A DNA stretch of 64,000 bases. Origin: an uncultured Flavobacteriales bacterium. Lineage in GTDB: Bacteria; Bacteroidota; Bacteroidia; Flavobacteriales_E; Vicingaceae. The position numbers and the translations under genes were made by a program. Below are positions 44,765 to 52,551 of the stretch, one piece after another. Every line of letters starts with the position of its first letter. Position 1 is the stretch's first letter. Location of the stretch: the NCBI GenBank assembly GCA_937901255.1, contig CALCHN010000026.1, forward strand, positions 59,020-123,019. Reading direction: 5' to 3'. Under the pieces are notes generated by a model that was given only the letters and a program-made list of their open reading frames with translations, did no database searches and was not told the DNA's origin.

Positions 44765-45457
44765 TTAATGTAATTCTAACTGAATGGCTTTTAATTCTTC
44801 AGCACTTAAAAATTTCTGAGCAAGCGGAAAGAGGGTATTGTCCTCTCTAAAAATATGAAGCTTAAGTAATTCAACTAATTCTTTGGCATTGTTATAAGCT
44901 ACATCATAGGTAAACATTCTGGCTTGTTCATCTCTATATCTAGGAGCTAATCCTAAGAGGTTAAAAGTTAATGCCCCAAGTTGAATAAATTTTATATGAT
45001 CATCTTCCATTAGGTCAACCGCTGTTATTGGTTCTTCTCCTGTGCCATGTTCATTGTTGGCTAAAAGTGCTTTGTTAAGAATGGGAAAAAGAATCTTTTC
45101 TTCTTTTCTGTTATGAGGAAGAAGGTTGTTGTCAAAAAAATCAAAAAACTGTTTAAAGCTGCTGTTTATTTCATCATTAATTACATACTGAGCTTCTTTA
45201 AATGCACTTAACGCTTTTTCAAAATCATCAATAATTTTAGATAGTTCCTTGTGTTCTTCAACAAAAACATTCAGTGCATCATCAATAGGTATATCTAAGT
45301 TTTTCAATTTAGCCAAATCTGAGTAAGCATCAGGTGGATCCATTGGAGAAAGTTCACTTTCAATGGAAATTTCGTCTTTCTCGGCATTTGCTTTTACAGG
45401 GTCAGAAGTTTTTAACTCTTTTAGTCTTGCACCTGTTTCATGATCTATTATCTTCAT
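44765..45457 (-). CDS. Hemerythrin-domain protein
   Basis: 230-aa cytoplasmic protein. The N-terminal 60 residues are polar. Residues about 63-225 form a four-helix HHE domain with iron ligands in VFVEEHKEL, LLPHNRKEEKILFPIL, LMEDDHIKFIQLG and LLKLHIFREDNTLFPLA, the paired H-HxxxE pattern of hemerythrin-like di-iron sites. Such proteins bind oxygen or NO or help repair Fe-S clusters. With a denitrification gene set around it and an FNR-type promoter, sensing or detoxifying NO is a reasonable inference. A lone gene between moaA and the MauG-type peroxidase. Confidence 0.85.
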   Translation of the reverse strand: MKIIDHETGARLKELKTSDPVKANAEKDEISIESELSPMDPPDAYSDLAKLKNLDIPIDDALNVFVEEHKELSKIIDDFEKALSAFKEAQYVINDEINSSFKQFFDFFDNNLLPHNRKEEKILFPILNKALLANNEHGTGEEPITAVDLMEDDHIKFIQLGALTFNLLGLAPRYRDEQARMFTYDVAYNNAKELVELLKLHIFREDNTLFPLAQKFLSAEELKAIQLELH

Positions 45458-45487
45458 TTTTTTCTGTTTTTATCAATTTAAATATAT

Positions 45488-45564
45488 ATGATACTATTCA
45501 TATTAATATTTCTTTTTTGATAAAATTACTGCTGATTTACAGTTTAAAAAATGATATAAATCAT
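45488..45564 (-). promoter_or_regulatory. FNR-type promoter of the hemerythrin gene with a second box downstream of the start
   Basis: ATGATATAAATCAT (45551-45564) is perfect and lies 29.5 bp from TAATTTTA on the minus strand (45528 to 45521, one mismatch). Predicted start is 45516, with a 59-base leader. A second box, ATGATACTATTCAT (45488-45501), lies about 20 bases downstream of that start, where a bound protein would hinder transcription. Confidence 0.6.
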
Positions 45565-45580
45565 CAAAAGAGAGGTGTTC

Positions 45581-46657
45581 TTAGTAAAAGTCGGGATTAT
45601 TAATAAATGTAGAATCTGTTAAGGTGCGTAAAAAAGCTAATAAATCTGCTTTATCTGATGCAGACAACTGAGCTCCACCATGATTAATATGCGTCATTAG
45701 CGGATCTACAGTTGCCGATTGTTGCAAACCACTACTATAAAAATTGATTACTTCTTCTAAGGTTGCAAAACGATTATCGTGCATATAAGGAGCAGTTAAA
45801 GCAATGTTTCTAAGTGTTGGTGTTCTAAATTTCCCCATATCCGCTGGGTTTCCAGTAACCAAAAATCTGCCTTGGTCAACTCCTGTAAAAGAACTGTTTA
45901 AAGCATTATTGTGGAATTCACCATCTGTCCATAATGGATTTCCAGCACTTCCGTGGCAATGGTAACAATCTCCTCGATTATCATCCATATACACAACAAA
46001 ACCATTCATTTCTGAAGAAGTTAATGCAACTTCTCCACGCATATATTTATCAAATTTAGAATCTCCAGAAACCATGCTACGCATAAACTGAGCTAATGCA
46101 TAACTGATGTATTTTTGTCTTTCTGGTGTAGTTAATTCAGTAATTTTTATTCCAAAAGTTTTCCAAAACGCTTTTTGATAGAATTCATTTCTCTTAAACC
46201 TATTAAGAATGCTATCGTTATTAGCATTTAAAAAAGGATTTCCTTCGGCTAAATCTGCAAGAGCAACATCATCCAAATGATGCTCGCCACCATTCCAACC
46301 GTGATATTGATGCCAACCAATGTTTACATGTGGAAGCACTGCTGTTCCTGTTGGTCCCATAATAGAAATGGAATAAGATTCTTCTTTTAAATGGCAAGAA
46401 GAACAAGAAAGTCCGTTGGTGCTTAAAATTTTATCGTAATACAAACTTTTACCAAGAGCAACACCTTCTAAACTCATTTTATTGAAATCAGGATTTCTCA
46501 TTGGAGGTAAGTAGGTGAGGGTAGGAGGAGAGATGTAAGTAGGATTATAATCTCCATAAAAATCTTCTTCGGGACTGTAAGGTTCAATGTTCTTGTCTTT
46601 TTTACAACCACTTAATACAATTAGTACGAGCAATAATAGTTGGATAGATTTTGACAT
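45581..46657 (-). CDS. MauG/CcpA-type diheme cytochrome c peroxidase lipoprotein
   Basis: 358 aa. Lipobox in MSKSIQLLLLVLIVLSGC (Cys18). Two heme-binding sites, CSSCH near residue 81 and CYHCH near residue 235, in the order and distance of bacterial cytochrome c peroxidases. MSLEGVALGKSLYYDKILSTNGLSC is the family's N-terminal block, and FRTPTLRNIALTAPYMHDNRFATLEEVI near residue 280 the second. It would reduce hydrogen peroxide in the periplasm with electrons from cytochrome c. It is the second gene after the small cytochrome lipoprotein (9-base gap), both under a perfect FNR-type promoter. Peroxidase use under low oxygen, even as an electron acceptor, fits. Confidence 0.9.
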   Translation of the reverse strand: MSKSIQLLLLVLIVLSGCKKDKNIEPYSPEEDFYGDYNPTYISPPTLTYLPPMRNPDFNKMSLEGVALGKSLYYDKILSTNGLSCSSCHLKEESYSISIMGPTGTAVLPHVNIGWHQYHGWNGGEHHLDDVALADLAEGNPFLNANNDSILNRFKRNEFYQKAFWKTFGIKITELTTPERQKYISYALAQFMRSMVSGDSKFDKYMRGEVALTSSEMNGFVVYMDDNRGDCYHCHGSAGNPLWTDGEFHNNALNSSFTGVDQGRFLVTGNPADMGKFRTPTLRNIALTAPYMHDNRFATLEEVINFYSSGLQQSATVDPLMTHINHGGAQLSASDKADLLAFLRTLTDSTFINNPDFY

Positions 46658-46666
46658 GGTTTCTTG

Positions 46667-47038
46667 TTATTTAGGATAATATAGGTTTATCCATTTGGTT
46701 ATTAATTCTTTTTCATTGTTTAATAGTGGATTTGAAGGGGGCATTAACCGTGGGTTGGCATCAAAAATAGTTGAAACCAGGGTGCCGTTTTCAGCTTCAA
46801 ATTTTACTTCTTCGTAATTAGTTAAAGAAGGCAGTATGTTTAATGTTTGTGGATGATGACAACCACCGCAATTTTGGTCTATTATAGGTTTTATATTTTT
46901 GCTATAAGTAATGATATCATTAGTTATCGTATTTGTTGTTGTTGTTGGAGTGGTTTCAACAGGTTCAATGGCATTTTTCTCACATCCTAAGAAAAGGCAA
47001 ACAAGTAAAATGGATAATATGCTTGCAGAGGTTTTCAT
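46667..47038 (-). CDS. Monoheme cytochrome c-like lipoprotein
   Basis: 123-aa lipoprotein (MKTSASILSILLVCLFLGC, lipobox Cys19), followed by a Thr-rich linker and one heme site, CGGCH, in IKPIIDQNCGGCHHPQ. The Met ligand candidate is in RLMPPSNP, near the end. This looks like the planctomycete-type or PSCyt1-like small cytochrome. As the gene immediately upstream of the peroxidase it may donate electrons to it. The ATG at 47038 is chosen. An in-frame codon at 47065 lies within the -7 element and before the predicted transcription start at 47058. Confidence 0.85.
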   Translation of the reverse strand: MKTSASILSILLVCLFLGCEKNAIEPVETTPTTTTNTITNDIITYSKNIKPIIDQNCGGCHHPQTLNILPSLTNYEEVKFEAENGTLVSTIFDANPRLMPPSNPLLNNEKELITKWINLYYPK

Positions 47039-47062
47039 TTGTAGTTTTCTAGCCTTATCTAA

Positions 47063-47106
47063 CAAAGTTAATTTTAACCAACTTTAAAAGCTATGATAAA
47101 TATCAT
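47063..47106 (-). promoter_or_regulatory. FNR-type promoter of the cytochrome-peroxidase operon
   Basis: ATGATAAATATCAT (47093-47106) and TAACTTTG on the minus strand (47070 to 47063), both perfect and 29.5 bp apart (box centre to first T). Predicted start is 47058, 20 bases before the ATG at 47038. Confidence 0.78.
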
Positions 47107-47132
47107 ACTTTAAATTATGGTTTTGAATAATT

Positions 47133-47168
47133 AAAAAGGCCGCAACCGGAGAGGTGTGCGACCTTTTA
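47133..47168 (-). terminator. Rho-independent terminator
   Basis: On the minus strand an 11-bp stem (AAAAGGTCGCA with TGCGGCCTTTT, one U-G pair) encloses a 12-base loop and is followed by TTTTT. It terminates the predicted small RNA and read-through from the porin gene. Confidence 0.85.
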
Positions 47169-47222
47169 ACCTAACTAAAAAACTACATGTTTTTGTAAAA
47201 CTACTTTTGGTTACTCTAAAAC
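47133..47222 (-). ncRNA. Predicted FNR-dependent small RNA, about 90 nt
   Basis: A perfect FNR-type promoter (47227-47270) starts transcription near 47222, and a strong terminator ends it near 47133. No ORF fits between: the only ATG (in ACATGTAG) is followed at once by a stop codon. The 5' half is A/U-rich and largely unpaired. The terminator loop is C-rich (CACCTCTCC), a form often used by small RNAs to pair with G-rich target sites. It lies downstream of the porin stop codon, so the same terminator also serves the porin mRNA. That is the simpler alternative for the terminator but not for the promoter. In concept it parallels FnrS of enterobacteria. No homology to FnrS is claimed. Confidence 0.55.
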
Positions 47223-47226
47223 TAAG

Positions 47227-47272
47227 CAAATGTAGCTATGAAAATTCTTTTGGTTTATGACGCTTGTCATAA
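47227..47272 (-). promoter_or_regulatory. FNR-type promoter without an adjacent gene
   Basis: ATGACGCTTGTCAT (47257-47270), extended to a perfect palindrome TTATGACGCTTGTCATAA (47255-47272). The -7 element on the minus strand is TACATTTG (47234 to 47227), perfect, at the usual 29.5 bp. It points at the predicted small RNA. Confidence 0.75.
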
Positions 47273-47285
47273 GATGAACTTTTTT

Positions 47286-48752
47286 TTAATTAACTGTTTG
47301 AGCTTCCTTTTTCTCCTCTCCAGTAATAAACTTTGGTTTAATGGTTAACATAACCCAACCCCATCCATTATGAGTATCTTCAACCCCTCTGCCATTAGCA
47401 TCTGTAACGCCTTTTAAATAAGATAAGGTTTCGGTGTTTATTAATACGGAATATCCGCCTTTAACATCTACACCTTTAGAAAGTTTAAAACCAAATGTAA
47501 AATCTATCTCTGTTCCTAAATAACTGTCCATTGCTTGTAATTGGTCAATTTCAGAAAGCGGAGTTCCTGCAGCTATTGCAGCATTATTGTCTAACTGAAT
47601 TTTGTAGCCGTCAAGCACTTCTTCTGCAGCTAAAAAATAGTGAACATCAGCTCCTAACCAAAACTTTTTATGCGTGTATTTTAACCCAAAAAAAGCATCA
47701 TTTAATCCAATAGAATTAATATGGTTGCCAACATAAAAGTAATCCATATAGCCATTAAATTTGTGGTTAGTACCAAAATGAGGCGTGAATGAATGGTTTA
47801 CCGTTCTGTAGCTAAAAGAAGTATCGGTTTGACTTTGCCCGCTGAGGTGTTCAAAACCTGCGTGTAAGGCAAATTTCTCCGACATTTTATAATTGGCTTC
47901 CAATCTAACATTCATAGCCTGAATTTCTCTGTTATATTCGCCTTCTACATCAGTGAAAACAGTATTTCTATTGCCATCAACACCCATTTGGTAGTAAAAA
48001 GCACCAGCTATTTGAAATTTATCTTTTTTGTAAACCAATCTGGTTCCTGCAGTCTGACTGTAATTATCTTTGTAATATGCAGTAGCAGTTCCTGGAGCAA
48101 CACCCGAACTATCGTAATCTAGTTGCTCTTTACCTAAATTTAAAAAGAGAATGCTGGCATTAAAATTATCGGATAATTTATGGTTTAACCACATGTATTG
48201 CATGGCTTTGTATGTTCCAAATTGAGCTTCTGTACCGCTTAAAGCTGCTTTATCCTGATTGTAAGCAACACCAAAATCAATTTTTGTTTTTTCATTTTTA
48301 AATTTTAATAAAGCCGCATCGTGAGCTCTTGACTGCTGAGCCCATCCTAAATCTCCGAAAATACGGTGGTCATCATAAGCAATTTCTTGACGTCCAAATT
48401 TTAACGACCACTTTTCATTTAACAATGCTTCTGCCCAGGCTTCGTGAACAGCAATATAAGCTCCGTTATTATTTTGTTGAGCAGCTGTTCCTATTGTTTG
48501 TGGCTGACTACCCCACACACGAATATCTTGAACGGTAATTTTAAAAATGTAGCCTTCTGTTTTATAGCCAAAATTTAACCTTGTTCTTTGATCAACAAAA
48601 GCAGCAGGGCTTTGTGTAGAATCGAGTATATTTTTAAAACCATTACGGTATTCAAACCTTGGTCTTATTTCGCCATCTAGCGTAAACTGAGCAAAAGTTG
48701 GAAGACTTAATAAAACTCCTACTCCTAGCAGTATTTTTTTTATTGTTTTCAT
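47286..48752 (-). CDS. Alginate-export-type outer-membrane porin
   Basis: About 488 aa from the ATG at 48752: signal peptide MKTIKKILLGVGVLLSLPTFA, then FTLDGEIRPRFEYRNGF and a barrel of alternating strands (WSLKFGRQEIAYDDHRIFGDLGWAQQ near residue 135 is the most family-like block). It ends GWGWVMLTIKPKF plus a polar tail. Related barrels in Bacteroidota stand near nitrate transport genes. Passage of nitrate or nitrite across the outer membrane is an inference from its place beside narK2-narK1. The ATG at 48785 is rejected, since it falls in the -7 element. An FNR-type promoter precedes it. Confidence 0.82.
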   Translation of the reverse strand: MKTIKKILLGVGVLLSLPTFAQFTLDGEIRPRFEYRNGFKNILDSTQSPAAFVDQRTRLNFGYKTEGYIFKITVQDIRVWGSQPQTIGTAAQQNNNGAYIAVHEAWAEALLNEKWSLKFGRQEIAYDDHRIFGDLGWAQQSRAHDAALLKFKNEKTKIDFGVAYNQDKAALSGTEAQFGTYKAMQYMWLNHKLSDNFNASILFLNLGKEQLDYDSSGVAPGTATAYYKDNYSQTAGTRLVYKKDKFQIAGAFYYQMGVDGNRNTVFTDVEGEYNREIQAMNVRLEANYKMSEKFALHAGFEHLSGQSQTDTSFSYRTVNHSFTPHFGTNHKFNGYMDYFYVGNHINSIGLNDAFFGLKYTHKKFWLGADVHYFLAAEEVLDGYKIQLDNNAAIAAGTPLSEIDQLQAMDSYLGTEIDFTFGFKLSKGVDVKGGYSVLINTETLSYLKGVTDANGRGVEDTHNGWGWVMLTIKPKFITGEEKKEAQTVN

Positions 48753-48782
48753 ATTATATAATGTTTTATAGATTTCTATAAA

Positions 48783-48826
48783 CAAAGTAAGGGTTTTATT
48801 AAAGAAAAAAGACTGAGTTATATCAT
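48783..48826 (-). promoter_or_regulatory. FNR-type promoter of the porin gene
   Basis: Minus-strand box ATGATATAACTCAG (48826 to 48813, one mismatch) and -7 element TTACTTTG (48790 to 48783, one mismatch), 29.5 bp apart. Predicted start is 48778, 26 bases before the ATG at 48752. Confidence 0.55.
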
Positions 48827-48873
48827 TAATTTAACTTCCATTATGAACGTTCTTTTATGATATTTTTTATTAT

Positions 48874-50481
48874 TTATGGATTATCAAATTCACGTTTTGG
48901 TCCTTGATAGTACCACCAGTTTAATACTAAACAAATAAGATAATAAGCAGTAAATCCATAAAGTGCATATTCTGGAGTTCCAGCTTTAATTTGCTCGCCA
49001 AATACTTTAGGAATAATAAAAGCTCCGTAGGCAGCAATAGCAGCAGTCCAGCCTAAAACCGGTCCTGCTTGTTCTTTGTTGAAAATGTATGGAATACTTC
49101 TAAAAGTAGAACCATTTCCTATGCCTGTAGCCAAAAACAACAACATGAAACAAGCAAAAAATGGCCACCAATAAGTTTCTGGAGTTGCAGCATCTCTAGC
49201 CTGAATTACACAATAAGCTACTGCTAAAGCACCCACAACTTGTAGTAAGGTGCTTACCATCGTTACTTTTGCTCCGCTGTTAAATTTATCAGATAAAATT
49301 CCACCAACTGGACGAACTAATGCCCCAATCATAGGACCAATAAAAGCCCATAACATAAAGTTGGGTGCATTAGGATTGATAAAAGAAGGATCATCGGGAT
49401 TGGTGTAAACAAATATATCCTGACACAATTTAGGAAAAGCAGCAGAAAAACCGATAAAAGAACCAAAAGTCATGGTATAAATAACAGTCATTATCCAATT
49501 ATGTTTGCTGCTTAGTATAGAAAATTGTTTGTTGAGGTTGGCTTTTATTTCGCCTGGAGTAGCATATTTCATAAGCAATACAGCCAATATGATTACTATT
49601 GGTAAAACTATCCACATATTTACTTTTAGCCCAACTAAAAGGTAAGAACCAATGGCTGAAGCAATAACTCCAAGGGTAACCATGTATAAGGTTTTTCCTA
49701 TGCCTTGAGCTGTACTTGGTAATTTAGGTGTACCTGTAATTACATTGTTCATTCCGAAAAAAGCACCCACAACCGCAGCTAAAAGCAAAGGAACCCATAC
49801 CCATCCTGCATTTTGAACACCTGCAAGTGGACCACCACCTTCAACACCAAGAGAAGTTCCTGCTACACCAAATAAAGAAAAACCAACCGCAAAAGGAATT
49901 AATTTTTGCATGGTAGCTACGCCTAAATTTCCAATTCCGGCATTCATTCCCAACGCATATCCTTGCATTTTTTTGGGATAGAAAAAACTGATGTTGCTCA
50001 TAGAAGAGGAGAAATTTCCACCTCCAAAACCTGAGAGCATTGCCATTATGGCAAATACCATATAAGAAGTGTTTAAATCGCTTAAGGCTATGCCTGTTCC
50101 AATAGCAGGAATGAGCAATAAGGCTGTAGTAACAAAAACAACATTTCTTCCGCCTCCTAACGAAATTAAAAATGAGTTTGGAAGTCGTAAAGTAGCTCCT
50201 GCTAATCCGGCTATGGCGGGAAGTGTGTAGTAGAGATTGTTTACTTCGGCAAGAGCATTATTAAATTCATCAGAACCTGGTGTTAAGCCGTTTGTTAAAC
50301 CAAAATTATAGCCAAAATCTTTCATGTATTTGATAATCACTCCCCACATAATCCATATTGCAAAAGCTAAGAGTAGGGCAGGGATGGAGAACCAAAGATT
50401 TTTATTTGCTATTTTTTTTCCTGTGGAACGCCAGAAGTTATCATCTTCAACATCCCATTGTTCTATGTTTGTTTGTGACAT
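48874..50481 (-). CDS. narK: Nitrate/nitrite MFS transporter, NarK family (second copy)
   Basis: 535-aa inner-membrane carrier of the NNP subfamily. The signature GFGGGNFSSSMSNISFFYPKKMQGYALGMNAGIGNLG (residues about 150-186) includes the Gly-rich NS1 motif with FFYPK, and NS2 is seen as GIGNGSTFRSIPYIF near residue 455. It has about 12-14 helices and no cytochrome or other fusion. With the adjacent narK1 it could split the work between nitrate uptake with protons and nitrate/nitrite exchange, as with paired NarK1/NarK2 elsewhere. It follows narK1 after a 188-base spacer filled by a palindromic element, and no separate FNR box was found. Confidence 0.92.
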   Translation of the reverse strand: MSQTNIEQWDVEDDNFWRSTGKKIANKNLWFSIPALLLAFAIWIMWGVIIKYMKDFGYNFGLTNGLTPGSDEFNNALAEVNNLYYTLPAIAGLAGATLRLPNSFLISLGGGRNVVFVTTALLLIPAIGTGIALSDLNTSYMVFAIMAMLSGFGGGNFSSSMSNISFFYPKKMQGYALGMNAGIGNLGVATMQKLIPFAVGFSLFGVAGTSLGVEGGGPLAGVQNAGWVWVPLLLAAVVGAFFGMNNVITGTPKLPSTAQGIGKTLYMVTLGVIASAIGSYLLVGLKVNMWIVLPIVIILAVLLMKYATPGEIKANLNKQFSILSSKHNWIMTVIYTMTFGSFIGFSAAFPKLCQDIFVYTNPDDPSFINPNAPNFMLWAFIGPMIGALVRPVGGILSDKFNSGAKVTMVSTLLQVVGALAVAYCVIQARDAATPETYWWPFFACFMLLFLATGIGNGSTFRSIPYIFNKEQAGPVLGWTAAIAAYGAFIIPKVFGEQIKAGTPEYALYGFTAYYLICLVLNWWYYQGPKREFDNP

Positions 50482-50559
50482 GATGTGTAAGTTTTAGTTT
50501 ATAGTTGTTAGTTAATCGTTATTGGTTATCTGTTAATTGTTTAATTTCTATTCCCAAAA

Positions 50560-50664
50560 ACACCCCCCCGCCCCTCTCAAGAGGGGAGAGCCAACGCTCA
50601 TTTCCAATTCCTATCCTTCCTAAAGGGAAGGAACTCCCCTCCTTTGGAGGGGTTGGGGGAGGAT
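50560..50664. repeat. Compound palindromic element between narK1 and narK2
   Basis: Three hairpins in a row: CCCCTC-TCAA-GAGGGG, CCTTCC-TAAA-GGGAAGG and CCCCTCC-TTT-GGAGGGG. The outer ends (ACCCCCCCGCCCCTC and GAGGGGTTGGGGGAGG) can also pair with each other. It has the same design and base content as the narG-narH element at 29679-29850. GC-rich in an AT-rich genome. Confidence 0.75.
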
Positions 50665-50669
50665 AATCT

Positions 50670-52259
50670 CTAATTTCCAATCTCAAATTCATCTTCATCA
50701 TCTTCTCCATGAGAGCCTTTTGGTTCTTCGAGCATTAACCAACAAAAAATAAAGCTTAGTGCAGCTCCTGCTGCTACAATGTAGAAGAATGTTTTAGCAT
50801 CTACTAAAGAGAAAATAACAAGGTAGATAACAGCACCTACATTTCCGTAAGCACCTGCCATACCTGCAATCTGACCTGTCATTTTTTTGTTTACCATGGG
50901 AATTACTGCAAAGGTGGCTCCTTCAGCTCCTTGCACAAAAAAGGAACAACCAATAGTGATAATCACAGAAACAACGAGCCACCACATTCCGTCAAACATG
51001 GGAACGATGGTTTGTTCGCCTTCTACCACGGCATCATATTTTCCTATTAACGCCATTCCGAAAAAGCCAATAGCAATTCCTACCATGTAAATAAGCATGG
51101 TTCGTTTTCTGCTGCTCATCATATCGGAAAGTAAACCGCCTAACGGACGAGCTACTAAGTTTACAAAGGCAAAAGAACCGGCAACTAATCCCGCCATTTC
51201 GGCTGTCATAATTTTTTCTCCGGCATCATTCATTAATGGTGCAAAAACCGACTCGAAAAACATGGGTAACATAGAAACTACGGCTAACTCAGCACCGAAA
51301 TTCGCAAAGTAGGTGCTGTTTAGTGCAGCTACACTTCCCCAGCTATATTTGTCTTTTTCGGGCACACCCGCTTTTAAATAAGGAAGGTTAACTTGTAAGG
51401 TTTTAATTACATGTCCGACATACAATAAAGCCAGCACACCATAAATAATGTACAATACATTTTCGGAGTATAAGTTATGAGATAACCCATCTGTAACAAT
51501 TTGCACGGTTTGTATTTTCCATGCTAATACGCCCATAGCTCCCACCAACGGAAACGACCATAAAATGTATTGAACTAAATCTTTGTAAGAAGTAACCATC
51601 ATAGGTTCGGTTTTCTTAGCCATTTCTTGCTTTTTTCCGGGAGGATTATCATTTACCAAGAACCAGTAAACTACACCATAAATCATACAGATAAGTGCAT
51701 TTAAGAAAAGTGTCCATCTCCAACTGTCGTCTCCAAAGCCTAACCATTTGTCCATTAAATGTATGGTGAAAAATGGTAAACTTCCTGCTGCTGCTGCCGA
51801 CCCAAAATTTCCCCAACCTGCATAAAGTCCTTCGGCTCTTCCTACCATTTTTGCAGGAAACCAGTTGGCAACCATTTTAATCCCAATTACAAAACCAGCA
51901 CCTATAGATCCCAATATTAATCGGGCAACCATTAATTGAATAAATGAGTTTCCGAAAGCGAAAAAAATGGCAGGAATTCCCATAACCACCATTAAGCCCG
52001 AAAAAACCCTTCTCGGACCATATTTGTCTATCATGGCACCAACTACAATACGAGCCGGTATGGTAAGGGCAACATTACATATCATTAATACCTTTATGTG
52101 CGATTTAGTTAACCAATCAATACTATCGAGCATGGTGGTTGCCAATGGAGCCATATTAAACCATACATAAAAGGTTAGAAAAAATGCTATCCATGTAAAA
52201 TGCAAAACCCTTATGGGTTCTTTAGAGAAATCGAATAACTTAAGTTCTGTAGCAGCCAT
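50670..52259 (-). CDS. narK: Nitrate/nitrite MFS transporter, NarK family (first copy)
   Basis: 529 aa. MFS motifs: MIDKYGPRRVFSGLMV near residue 77; GSIGAGFVIGIKMVANWFPAKMVGRAEGLYAGWGNFG (residues about 115-151), which is the NNP nitrate signature 1 region; and AEGATFAVIPMVNKKMTGQIAGMAGAYGNVG near residue 445, signature 2. The C-terminal tail is acidic (GEDDEDEFEIGN). It is the first gene of the narK pair and has tandem FNR-type boxes upstream with a 20-base leader. Takes up nitrate for NarG, whose active site faces the cytoplasm, and/or exports nitrite to the periplasmic NirK. Confidence 0.93.
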   Translation of the reverse strand: MAATELKLFDFSKEPIRVLHFTWIAFFLTFYVWFNMAPLATTMLDSIDWLTKSHIKVLMICNVALTIPARIVVGAMIDKYGPRRVFSGLMVVMGIPAIFFAFGNSFIQLMVARLILGSIGAGFVIGIKMVANWFPAKMVGRAEGLYAGWGNFGSAAAAGSLPFFTIHLMDKWLGFGDDSWRWTLFLNALICMIYGVVYWFLVNDNPPGKKQEMAKKTEPMMVTSYKDLVQYILWSFPLVGAMGVLAWKIQTVQIVTDGLSHNLYSENVLYIIYGVLALLYVGHVIKTLQVNLPYLKAGVPEKDKYSWGSVAALNSTYFANFGAELAVVSMLPMFFESVFAPLMNDAGEKIMTAEMAGLVAGSFAFVNLVARPLGGLLSDMMSSRKRTMLIYMVGIAIGFFGMALIGKYDAVVEGEQTIVPMFDGMWWLVVSVIITIGCSFFVQGAEGATFAVIPMVNKKMTGQIAGMAGAYGNVGAVIYLVIFSLVDAKTFFYIVAAGAALSFIFCWLMLEEPKGSHGEDDEDEFEIGN

Positions 52260-52283
52260 TTTTTTAGTCTTTAAAATATGGTG

Positions 52284-52349
52284 CTAAGGTAGATAGGGGA
52301 GGACAGGGTTAAAATGAGCTAAATCAGTATTTTATATGATTGTAATCAT
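52284..52349 (-). promoter_or_regulatory. Tandem FNR-type boxes and promoter of narK1
   Basis: Proximal box ATGAGCTAAATCAG (52314-52327, one mismatch) and distal box ATGATTGTAATCAT (52336-52349, perfect), centres 22 bp apart. The -7 element TACCTTAG (52291 to 52284, one mismatch) is 29.5 bp from the proximal centre. Predicted start is 52279. Confidence 0.65.
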
Positions 52350-52399
52350 ATAAGTTGCTATTAATCAACATAAAAATAAAATTTAACACGCTTTATATT

Positions 52400-52443
52400 A
52401 TGATTTATATCATTTCAGAAATAAAGTGCTTAAGCTACTTTTG
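52400..52443 (+). promoter_or_regulatory. FNR-type promoter reading toward the 153-aa gene
   Basis: ATGATTTATATCAT (52400-52413) and TACTTTTG (52436-52443), both perfect and 29.5 bp apart. Predicted start is 52448, 238 bases before the next gene. The leader holds an 11-codon ORF and a double hairpin. Confidence 0.72.
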
Positions 52444-52478
52444 TATAAAATTTAAAGTATAAACATTATGAAACGACC

Positions 52479-52514
52479 ATGAGTAAAAGTTTCTCGCATA
52501 GGAGTGTTTTGTGA
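52479..52514 (+). CDS. Candidate 11-codon leader ORF
   Basis: MSKSFSHRSVL, from ATG 52479 to TGA 52514, 31 bases after the predicted transcript start. Its coding sequence shares TTTCTCGCATA with the predicted tnaA leader (24408-24418, minus strand). May be chance. Confidence 0.2.
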   Translation: MSKSFSHRSVL

Positions 52515-52551
52515 GTACAAATTGATATTTTATATGAAATAAACTAGCAAC

